Shown in pieces: positions 1 to 5,625 of a DNA stretch of 7,564 nt. Position 1 is the first letter of the stretch, and every line of letters starts with the position of its first letter. The translations under genes were made by a program, and so were the position numbers. The stretch covers positions 1 to 7,564 of the forward strand of contig PWYO01000078.1 in NCBI GenBank assembly GCA_003567835.1. The letters run 5' to 3'. The DNA is from Actinomycetota bacterium (GTDB lineage: Bacteria > Actinomycetota > Humimicrobiia > Humimicrobiales > Humimicrobiaceae). The notes below the pieces were generated by a model. The model was given only the letters and a program-made list of their open reading frames with translations, made no database searches and was not told where the DNA came from.

Positions 1-696
1 CTGGTAACCAATCATGCAGAGGAGCTTTCAGGTATTGTGCTTTCCCAACTGGTCAATGAAGGGGCTCCTGTAATATATGGGGCAGCATGGACCACATTTG
101 AAATGAATAAGGGAACTGTGTTAATCGGGACGCCAGAACGTTGCCTGTTGTCTGTGGCAGGGGCACAAATAGCAGATTATTGCAGCATTCCCTCCCACTG
201 TATTGCTTTTGACACCGATTCAAATCTTTATGATGAGCAGAATGGTTTCGAGAAGATGTTGAATCTCATTGCCACGCTTCAGTCAGGGATCAATATGGTG
301 GTAAATGCTGGGATGTTTTCCACCGGGATGACCGTAAGCTATGAGCAGCTGGTCATAGATGATGAAATGGCCCAGTTTGTATACAGGTATCTGGAAGGTA
401 TTAAAGTCGACCGAAACACCCTTGCCGCCGATGTAATAAGGAGAGTGGGGCAACATAAAAGCTATTTGATGGAGCCCCATACTATGGAGTATTTGCGGGA
501 AAGCGAGCACAGTACTTACACTGTCTCTAACAGGGATGTTTATGATTTATGGAAGAACCGGTCAAAACCTTCCATTGACCACAATGCACGAAATCAGGCC
601 AAGGCTATCTTGGAAGGCCATAAGCCCAAAACACTTTCCCAGCAAAAACAGGAGAAAATAAAGGAGGTTATCCAGGATTTTGAAAGAAAACATTAA
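1..696 (+). CDS. MttB-family corrinoid methyltransferase, C-terminal part (5' end outside window)
   Basis: The reading frame is open from base 1 to the TAA at 694-696, giving 231 residues. This is about half of the roughly 480-residue trimethylamine/glycine betaine methyltransferase family (MttB superfamily). Members move a methyl group from a quaternary or tertiary amine to the cobalt of a partner corrinoid protein in the cytoplasm. Family-like stretches, counted from the first codon, are NHAEELSGIVLSQL (4-17), GAPVIYG (21-27), GTPE (43-46), a DTDSN..DEQ..FEK segment (71-85) and SYEQLVIDDEMAQF (about 109-122), with HT and DRYDLW-like positions near the end. The GTG at 37 is internal to the conserved domain, so it is not the true start. 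Archaeal MttB carries pyrrolysine (UAG) in its C-terminal half. No in-frame UAG occurs here, so this is probably a non-pyrrolysine member like MtgB. The substrate cannot be read from the sequence, and the partner corrinoid protein is not in view. Confidence 0.88.
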   Translation: MVTNHAEELSGIVLSQLVNEGAPVIYGAAWTTFEMNKGTVLIGTPERCLLSVAGAQIADYCSIPSHCIAFDTDSNLYDEQNGFEKMLNLIATLQSGINMVVNAGMFSTGMTVSYEQLVIDDEMAQFVYRYLEGIKVDRNTLAADVIRRVGQHKSYLMEPHTMEYLRESEHSTYTVSNRDVYDLWKNRSKPSIDHNARNQAKAILEGHKPKTLSQQKQEKIKEVIQDFERKH

Positions 697-1080
697 ATCT
701 TTTCGGGTATAGGACAAGGTGGCTGCCAACCAAATTGGGGCAGATTGGGCAGCCATTATGATCAGACTGGCTTTTGAATGACTGCTGTTCGTTTTTTTAA
801 GCCTTTCAGGTACAATGTAGGCCTTTTGTACCAGGAAATAATTCAAAAAGAGAGCCAGTGCCAAAAAAGGCTATACAGCGGTTCAAAAGACCGTGTTGCT
901 AAGTCAGGCCGTGGGGCGGCAAACCGTTTTGCTGGGGCCATGAAAGGAAAAATATGTTTCAGGCCAATCACAGAAAAACACAAGTTTTATTTCAAGGCAA
1001 AGAACGGCAAAAAGTTTCGCCCATTGAAAAGATAAAAAATGACCAAGATTACAATACTAAAACAAATAGGGAGGTAAACC
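697..1080. other. Intergenic gap with several small inverted repeats
   Basis: No convincing gene lies in this 384-bp gap. The open frame at 778-1035 has no ribosome binding site and an unstructured, very basic product. The gap carries several potential hairpins. GGCTGCC at 721-727 pairs with GGCAGCC at 748-754. GGTACAA at 809-815 pairs perfectly with TTGTACC at 826-832. CGGCAAA at 917-923 pairs with TTTGCTG at 928-934 across a CCGT loop, with one G-U pair. None is followed by a T-run, so they are not clear intrinsic terminators. A TACAAT (1051-1056) could be a -10 element for the aminotransferase, but I see no -35 at proper distance. I matched none of this to a known riboswitch. Confidence 0.5.
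720..755 (+). terminator. Stem-loop after the MttB-family gene (possible transcript end)
   Basis: TGGCTGCC (720-727) is the perfect inverted repeat of GGCAGCCA (748-755), forming an 8-bp stem 24 bp after the stop codon. The sequence after it (TTATGATC) is not a T-run, so an intrinsic terminator is not proven. It may instead be a 3'-end stabilising or Rho-associated structure. Confidence 0.3.
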
Positions 1081-2310
1081 ATGCCAGGACCAGGCGCATT
1101 TTTATTCGGAGAGGAAGAAAAGAAAGAAGTCATGGATGTGTTGGAAAAAGGATATCTTTTCCGTTACGGAAGCGAAGATGATGCTCATTTTCTGCATAAG
1201 GTGGCCACATTTGAAAAAGAATTTGCAAAATATATCGGAGCCAAACACTGTGTAGCTTTGAGCAGCGGAACTGGGGCGCTTCTCACTTGTCTTGCTGCCC
1301 TGGGCATTGGGCCCGGTGATGAGGTGATTGTGCCTGGTTATACGTTTATTGCCTCTATCTCCTCCATCATCTATGCCAAGGCCATTCCGGTATTTGCAGA
1401 AATTGATGAGTCTTTGACTGTAGATCCTGATGATATTGAGAAAAAGATCACTGAAAAGACCAAGGCCGTCATGCCTGTCCACATGCTGGGCAATCCCTGC
1501 AATATGGATAAGATCATGAAAATTGCCCAAAAGCACAACCTATATGTGATAGAGGATACCTGCCAGGCCGCAGGGGCTGCCTACAAAGGCAGGAAACTGG
1601 GAACCATAGGAGATATAGGGGCATTTTCGCTGAACTGCTTTAAGACCATTTCTGCTGGAGACGGGGGTATTGTGGTAACCGATGACGATATGCTTTTTGA
1701 AAGAGCTTTCGGGTTCCATGACCAGGGCCATAAGCCTTCCAGAATGGGGGTTGAAGTGGGCAAAAGAAGTATGATTGGATTAAATTTTAGGATCAATGAG
1801 CTCACCGGAGCCGTTGCTTTGGCCCAGCTTAGAAAAATTGACCAAATCCTATCCATGCTGCACCAGAAGAAAAAAAAGCTCAAAAGCATGCTATCCAGCA
1901 TAGAGGGGGTGCAGTTTAGAAAAATTAATGACCCTGAAGAATGCGCAACATTGTTGACCCTCTTATTTCAAGATAAGCAAACTGCTGATCGATTCTGTGA
2001 AAAAGCAGGCACCAAAACGGTTTTTTATTCTGGCTGGCATGTGTATAATAATATGGAAAATATTTTGGGCAAGAAAATGCCCACGAAAATTAACTGCCCA
2101 TTTACCTGCCCCTATTATAATGAGAAAATAGAGTACAGTCATAATATGCTTCCCAAAACAGACGACATACTGCAGCGGGCTGTCAATATCAGTATCGGAG
2201 TTGTGGATCCAGGTTTAGGTGCAGGATATGGCATATCGATTTTATCCGATGACCAGGAGATTGAGAAAGTGGGTAAAAATATACAGGAATTGATTGAAGA
2301 GATCCTCTAA
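1081..2310 (+). CDS. DegT/DnrJ/EryC1/StrS-family PLP-dependent aminotransferase
   Basis: This 409-residue protein has the size and layout of sugar aminotransferases of fold type I, which transfer an amino group from glutamate or glutamine to keto-sugars, usually nucleotide-linked, in the cytoplasm. SSGTGAL (61-67) is the PLP phosphate-binding loop. IEDTCQAAGAAYKGRKLGT (157-175) holds the Asp (159) that contacts the pyridine nitrogen. In AFSLNCFKTISAGDGGIVVT (181-200), Lys188 is the expected Schiff-base lysine. The N-terminus (MPGPGAFLFGEEE.., then VLEKGYLFRYG at 20-30) recalls the KdnA/8-amino-KDO transaminase branch, but that is memory of a motif, not an alignment. GGGAGG (1069-1074) sits 6 bases before the ATG and supports the start. 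Neighbours are 384 bp upstream and 494 bp downstream, so it is probably monocistronic. No sugar-biosynthesis partner (dehydratase, oxidoreductase, glycosyltransferase) is visible, so the substrate is unknown. Confidence 0.9.
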   Translation: MPGPGAFLFGEEEKKEVMDVLEKGYLFRYGSEDDAHFLHKVATFEKEFAKYIGAKHCVALSSGTGALLTCLAALGIGPGDEVIVPGYTFIASISSIIYAKAIPVFAEIDESLTVDPDDIEKKITEKTKAVMPVHMLGNPCNMDKIMKIAQKHNLYVIEDTCQAAGAAYKGRKLGTIGDIGAFSLNCFKTISAGDGGIVVTDDDMLFERAFGFHDQGHKPSRMGVEVGKRSMIGLNFRINELTGAVALAQLRKIDQILSMLHQKKKKLKSMLSSIEGVQFRKINDPEECATLLTLLFQDKQTADRFCEKAGTKTVFYSGWHVYNNMENILGKKMPTKINCPFTCPYYNEKIEYSHNMLPKTDDILQRAVNISIGVVDPGLGAGYGISILSDDQEIEKVGKNIQELIEEIL

Positions 2311-2744
2311 TTTTGCCAATAATTGCCAATTGATAGATGCCTATTTCCTGGACCAGTAGCAGAATGTATTGTGCAGGGCTATACCATGACAAAAAGGAAC
2401 AGAAAAATATTTATAACAGGGATCTCATAGCATCCAATTTTAAACAATATTTAAAAAATTTGTGCGTTATATTTAATACCAGCGGCTATAAAGATAAACC
2501 TTGTTGGTGTGATCGCAGATATTGCTGCAAGTAAATCTTAGACATATCCATGAAAGCGTTATGAGTCTGTGCAATATTGATAGCCGTAAACACGGAAAAA
2601 TCAGTGGCAAAATGGCTAAAAACCCATTTGAACCATTTTGTTTATAAGTTTTATAAAAAAACATCATTAAGGCAAACCTCGCCTTTTGGGCTACAGCTGC
2701 AACATAATGGAAAAAAGTACTGCACATGCCTGCACATTGGAGGG
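2311..2744. other. Long intergenic gap, no gene recognised
   Basis: Small open frames here (2337-2534, 2577-2792) lack ribosome binding sites and give cysteine/lysine-rich products without recognisable domains, so I treat the stretch as non-coding. Features seen are a 10-bp near-tandem repeat (AATTGCCAAT-like, 2311-2330), an inverted repeat CAAAATGG/CCATTTTG (2608-2615 and 2633-2640), and a short hairpin AAGGC/GCCTT (2669-2673 and 2681-2685). CGGCTAT (2483-2489) and ATAGCCG (2580-2586) are also complementary but 90 bp apart. I see no tRNA, known riboswitch or mobile-element end. Confidence 0.45.
2608..2655 (+). terminator. Possible AT-rich terminator hairpin
   Basis: CAAAATGG (2608-2615) and CCATTTTG (2633-2640) are perfect inverted repeats, followed by a T/A-rich run (TTTATAAGTTTTATAAA). 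The stem is weak and about 300 bp past the aminotransferase stop codon, so this is only a candidate for the end of that transcript. Confidence 0.2.
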
Positions 2745-2772
2745 TTGATAATCAAAAAAATACTGGTATCAT
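2745..2772 (+). promoter_or_regulatory. Sigma-A-type promoter for the glycosidase-like lipoprotein gene
   Basis: TTGATA (2745-2750) and TATCAT (2767-2772) each match the consensus at five of six bases, with a 16-bp spacer. TGG directly before the -10 box gives an extended -10 (TGn). Transcription would begin near 2779, leaving a leader of about 25 bases before the ATG at 2805. This indicates independent transcription from the upstream aminotransferase. Confidence 0.6.
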
Positions 2773-2804
2773 GTAGAAAATTTTATATGTAAACATCGGA
2801 TAGA

Positions 2805-3779
2805 ATGAAAAAGACAGCAATTATTGCATTAATCATCATCATTGCAGCCTCATTGGCCTGCACCAGGTTTGCCTGCAGGCCGGTAGATCCCCCTGAGCAG
2901 GAAAGAATTGCTGTAGAGAATGGGCAAAGACAGCTGCCCGCCCCTCCACCGCCCCTGGAAGATATTGTTGCAGAAGATCCTGAACCGGAACCGACACAAA
3001 GAGAGACCATGCGGGTTGGCGCAAGCGGTGTAGGAAAATGGGGGCTGGCTTTTACTGGAAAAGAAGCGGTGGCAGAAATCCGGCATGTCATAGGCAGAGA
3101 AGCCTATTTCTGGGAAGCGGTGGATATATGCCTGGCCAATGATATATACATCATAGCCAATATTGACAACTGGACCTTCAACGGTTACCTGGAGCCCAAT
3201 GAACAGGAGTGGAGGCAAAGGGTAGAAAGCCTGGTCACCGATTTAAAGGACCGGGGGGCCACCAAGCAAAATACAAGGATTACCATTATCAATGAACCGA
3301 TGAAATACATCAGCAGAGAAGCCTATATACGCTTGGTCAATATTGCCTATGACCAAATTGACCAGCGTTTCTATATGGGTGCAGGCAATGAAGAATACGA
3401 CCTGGCCAAAAAAAGGGGCAATATGTATGAATACCTTTGCCAGAATGCCGAATTCGATGTTTTAGACACCCACTGGCAGGCTTCTTTTACCACACCTGAA
3501 GATATTGAGGTTAAGGCCAACTGGTTCAGGGACTTAGCCGACCGTTACGGCAAAAGGTTGAGTGTCACCGAAGCCAACTGGTTTGACATGTCTACTGCTG
3601 AGGGATATGAGATGCTGATTAAAAAGATGATCAAGGCTGAGCAGCTGGGCAGTGAAGATTTTTGTGTGGTGTTTACCAAATTGGAGGACCAGCCCCAATA
3701 TGAATGGCTGGCTTTTATCTATAATGGTCAAATAAGAAACCAGCAAAACTGGGAGGACTTCCTGTCCAGGATCAATTAA
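2805..3779 (+). CDS. Exported lipoprotein with a glycoside-hydrolase-like (clan A type) barrel domain
   Basis: This 324-residue protein has a short basic start (MKK), a hydrophobic segment (about 5-18) and Cys19 in ASLAC. That fits a permissive lipobox rather than the classic LAGC, so a lipid-anchored surface protein is likely. Residues about 28-68 form a proline- and acid-rich linker (PAPPPP, EDPEPEPTQ). The remaining 255 residues read like a small TIM barrel. IINEPMKY (161-168) resembles the strand-4 NEP motif with Glu164 as acid/base, DTHWQ (221-225) supplies a His-Trp pair, and RLSVTEANWFD (251-261) resembles the strand-7 nucleophile site with Glu256. The 92-residue spacing of the two Glu suits retaining glycosidases of clan GH-A. 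The enzyme family and sugar target are not recognised. An in-frame TAA at 2790 makes ATG 2805 the only plausible start. Its ribosome site (GGATAGA, from 2798) is weak. Confidence 0.75.
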   Translation: MKKTAIIALIIIIAASLACTRFACRPVDPPEQERIAVENGQRQLPAPPPPLEDIVAEDPEPEPTQRETMRVGASGVGKWGLAFTGKEAVAEIRHVIGREAYFWEAVDICLANDIYIIANIDNWTFNGYLEPNEQEWRQRVESLVTDLKDRGATKQNTRITIINEPMKYISREAYIRLVNIAYDQIDQRFYMGAGNEEYDLAKKRGNMYEYLCQNAEFDVLDTHWQASFTTPEDIEVKANWFRDLADRYGKRLSVTEANWFDMSTAEGYEMLIKKMIKAEQLGSEDFCVVFTKLEDQPQYEWLAFIYNGQIRNQQNWEDFLSRIN

Positions 3780-3839
3780 GCAGGCTGGTGAGAACCTTGA
3801 CAGATTTTTCATGGTTTCCTGCCTTTTTTCTGCCATGAT
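3780..3839 (+). terminator. Possible intrinsic terminator after the lipoprotein gene
   Basis: GCAGG (3780-3784), directly after the stop codon, is complementary to CCTGC (3828-3832), which is followed by C and six T's (3834-3839). An inner AACC/GGTT pairing (3793-3796 and 3823-3826) extends the stem with unequal internal loops. The T-run placement is right, but the stem is long-looped and imperfect. Confidence 0.33.
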
Positions 3840-3871
3840 GGCCGCCAATGGCCCTTCTTGGGATTTACCCC

Positions 3872-3900
3872 TTAAAATTTTTTGGTTTTTACTTTATAAT
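3872..3900 (+). promoter_or_regulatory. Promoter for the SAM-dependent methyltransferase gene
   Basis: TATAAT (3895-3900) is a perfect -10 box. TTAAAA (3872-3877), 17 bp upstream, matches four of six -35 bases. Start of transcription near 3907 would leave just enough leader for the GGAGG at 3916, which supports the short TTG-start form of the gene. Confidence 0.5.
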
Positions 3901-3915
3901 GACAAAAATTTGCTT

Positions 3916-3920
3916 GGAGG
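3916..3920 (+). promoter_or_regulatory. Ribosome binding site that fixes the TTG start
   Basis: GGAGG lies 7 bases before TTG 3928, in frame with the methyltransferase. The longer ATG start at 3811 has no comparable site and would place the promoter and terminator-like sequence inside the coding region. Confidence 0.7.
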
Positions 3921-3927
3921 ATGGGCA

Positions 3928-4731
3928 TTGCTGGACCACAAAATACTGTACAATTCCATAGAGATCTCTGCCGATTACGGCAGAAGAGATTATATAGAAG
4001 CGCCGGAGCAGGCCATACTTGAAAAACTCTCGGGCTGGCTGCCCGCTGCCAGGATGTTGGATATGGGGGTTGGGGGAGGCCGGACCACCAAATATTTTGC
4101 CCCTCTGGCCAAACAGTATGTCGGAGCCGATTATGCATCCAGTATGATTGATATATGCAGGGTAAAATATCCAAAAGATTATGCCTTTGTGGAATGTGAT
4201 GTCCGGGACATGGCATGCTTTCAACCGGAAAGTTTTGATTTTGTATTGTTCAGCTACAATGGCCTAGACAGTTTCAGCCACCAGGACAGGCTGTGTGCGC
4301 TGAGAGAAATTGGCAGGGTTTTATCCCCCGGCGGGTATTTTGCCTTTTCCAGCCACAACCTGAACTGGTCCAGGCTGCCTGACCTTTTCCGGCTCAAAGG
4401 CCCAAAACCAAGTGAGGCTGGTGGGCTGGCTGGCATCCATTACTACATGCGTCAGGGCCTAAAAAATATGCGTTTAAGCATGTTAAACAAGAGCCTGTTT
4501 ATGGGCAGTCTGATTGAAAAGCTTAAGCAAGATGAACGAGGCACATTGTATGATGACTCCCTGAACGGAAAAGTCTGTTTGTACTATATCACCTGCAGGG
4601 AACAGGCCAGACAGCTTGCGCAGAGCGGCTTTACCGATCTGTCATTTTTTGGGAAGAACGGCAAAGAAACCAGCTGTCCTGGCGCACTCGACCGCAGCCC
4701 CTGGATTTATTATCTGTGCAGAAAAGGATAG
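3928..4731 (+). CDS. Class I SAM-dependent methyltransferase
   Basis: With the TTG start the protein has 267 residues, a normal size for a stand-alone class I methyltransferase. LDMGVGGGRTTKYF (44-57) is motif I, the glycine-rich SAM-binding loop. VGADYASSMI (65-74) ends strand 2, with Asp68 expected to bind the ribose hydroxyls. ECDVRDM (89-95) is the adenine-contact region. FDFVLFSYNGLDSF (103-116) and VLSPGGYFAFSSHN (131-144) are the strand 4 and 5 segments seen in ubiE-like and Methyltransf_11/25 proteins. Residues from about 150 to the end form a variable, substrate-specific part that I do not recognise, so the acceptor could be a small molecule, lipid or sugar. An in-frame ATG at 3811 would add 39 residues (hydrophobic, ending ..LLYNDKNLLGGWA), but the promoter and GGAGG lie inside that extension. 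It is transcribed towards murI with a 73-bp gap. Confidence 0.85.
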   Translation: MLDHKILYNSIEISADYGRRDYIEAPEQAILEKLSGWLPAARMLDMGVGGGRTTKYFAPLAKQYVGADYASSMIDICRVKYPKDYAFVECDVRDMACFQPESFDFVLFSYNGLDSFSHQDRLCALREIGRVLSPGGYFAFSSHNLNWSRLPDLFRLKGPKPSEAGGLAGIHYYMRQGLKNMRLSMLNKSLFMGSLIEKLKQDERGTLYDDSLNGKVCLYYITCREQARQLAQSGFTDLSFFGKNGKETSCPGALDRSPWIYYLCRKG

Positions 4732-4734
4732 GAT

Positions 4735-4763
4735 TTTTTGTTTTGCCCTTTTCATTATATAAT
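4735..4763 (+). promoter_or_regulatory. Promoter of the murI-rph-rdgB operon
   Basis: TATAAT (4758-4763) is a perfect -10 box. The sequence 17 bp upstream (TTTTTG, 4735-4740) is a poor -35, which would suit a weak or activator-helped promoter. Transcription would start near 4770, inside the palindrome at 4766-4777. Confidence 0.45.
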
Positions 4764-4765
4764 GG

Positions 4766-4777
4766 CCGCTATAGCGG
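4766..4777. promoter_or_regulatory. 12-bp perfect palindrome at the presumed murI transcription start (operator-like)
   Basis: CCGCTATAGCGG is its own reverse complement and begins 2 bp after the TATAAT box. A dimeric repressor bound here would block polymerase. In RNA it could fold only as a short stem at the 5' end. No regulator gene lies nearby, so the function is inferred from position and symmetry alone. Confidence 0.35.
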
Positions 4778-4804
4778 TAAAATCGATCTTCTAAAGGAGT
4801 ACTT

Positions 4805-5608
4805 GTGGACAACAGGCCCATAGGGGTGTTCGATTCAGGGCTGGGAGGGCTTACCGTATTAAGGGAGATCCTAAAGGTGGTCCCCAACGAGAATATCATT
4901 TATTTCGGGGATACGGCAAGAGTCCCTTATGGGCCCAGAAAACTGGAAGAAGTAAGAGAATTTGTGTTCAGCATTACCCATTTCCTTTCCCAAAAAGATG
5001 TAAAACTGATGGTAATTGCCTGCAACACCTCTACTGCGGCAGCCTTGGATGCCTTGCAGGCCCGTTTGCCCATACCCGTTATCGGGGTCATTGAGCCCGG
5101 GGCAAGGACTGCGGTGGGCCATACTGCTAACCGGCGGGTGGGAGTCATGGCCACCCGGGGCACCGTAGAAAGCAGGGCCTACGACAAAGCCATCTCCAAA
5201 ATTGACCGCGGCATAAAAGTCTATTCAGTTGCAGCCCCTAAACTGGTAGAATATGTAGAGAAAGGCCAGTTGTGCGGACAAGCCCTGGATGGGTCTATTT
5301 ACGACTATATTGAACCGCTTTTGGCCAAAAAGATCGATGTGCTGATTATGGGCTGTACCCATTTTCCTTTAATAGAAGGCCGAATCGCCCATTTGTCTGG
5401 TGATAATGTCAAAGTGATCAGTTCCGCGGTAGAAACAGCCAGGGATGTAAAAAATATTCTAACAAAGGAAGGCATTGCTGCCTCCGGGACAGGAAAGCCT
5501 TTCCGCATATTTTATGAAACAGGCAAGGCCAGCCATTTTTATCGGGTAGGCAAGATGTTTTTAGGAGAAGAGATTACAGATGTGGTGAGCATTGATTTAG
5601 CAATGTAA
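4805..5608 (+). CDS. murI: Glutamate racemase
   Basis: This cofactor-independent cytoplasmic enzyme converts L-glutamate to D-glutamate for peptidoglycan stem peptides. The 267-residue length is typical. IGVFDSGLGGLTV (6-18) carries the conserved Asp10-Ser11. YFGDTARVPYG (33-43) is a family signature. ACNTSTAAAL (72-81) supplies catalytic Cys73, and MGCTHFPLI (182-190) supplies the second catalytic Cys184 with His186. Both cysteines of the two-base mechanism are therefore present. The start is GTG 4805, preceded by AAAGGAG (4793-4799) with 5 bases between. The overlapping TTG at 4803 is out of frame. It heads an operon with rph 17 bp downstream. This arrangement parallels racE-gerM-rph-ysnA of Bacillus subtilis, but no gerM is present here. 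Confidence 0.96.
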   Translation: MDNRPIGVFDSGLGGLTVLREILKVVPNENIIYFGDTARVPYGPRKLEEVREFVFSITHFLSQKDVKLMVIACNTSTAAALDALQARLPIPVIGVIEPGARTAVGHTANRRVGVMATRGTVESRAYDKAISKIDRGIKVYSVAAPKLVEYVEKGQLCGQALDGSIYDYIEPLLAKKIDVLIMGCTHFPLIEGRIAHLSGDNVKVISSAVETARDVKNILTKEGIAASGTGKPFRIFYETGKASHFYRVGKMFLGEEITDVVSIDLAM

Positions 5609-5625
5609 CCGGAAAGGATTCAGGC

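Noticed and set aside
854..925. AGCCAGTGCC and GTCAGGCC stretches as a possible cobalamin riboswitch, given the corrinoid enzyme nearby
   Set aside because: They do not match the B12 box or conserved core, and they lie downstream of the corrinoid gene, not before it.
917..934. GGCAAACC near a hairpin as a possible c-di-GMP riboswitch core (similar GGCAAACC at 2671)
   Set aside because: The rest of the GEMM core, including the GACGCAAAGCC-type segment, is missing at both places.
778..1035. 85-residue + strand open frame in the first gap
   Set aside because: It has no ribosome binding site and a very basic product with no recognisable domain. The overlapping 954-1181 frame runs into the aminotransferase and is also unsupported.
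1102..1536. 144-residue - strand open frame inside the aminotransferase gene
   Set aside because: It is antisense to a clearly conserved protein, and its own product has no motif or start signals.
2577..2792. 71-residue + strand open frame before the lipoprotein
   Set aside because: It has no ribosome site, it contains the promoter of the next gene, and the product resembles nothing known.
3797..3802. Perfect TTGACA as a -35 box
   Set aside because: No -10-like hexamer lies 16-18 bp downstream. The TATAAT at 3895 is far too distant.
4721..4753. GAAAAGG/CCTTTTC inverted repeat at the end of the methyltransferase gene as a terminator
   Set aside because: The T-run lies in the 19-base loop rather than after the stem, and the stem overlaps the stop codon and the next promoter region.
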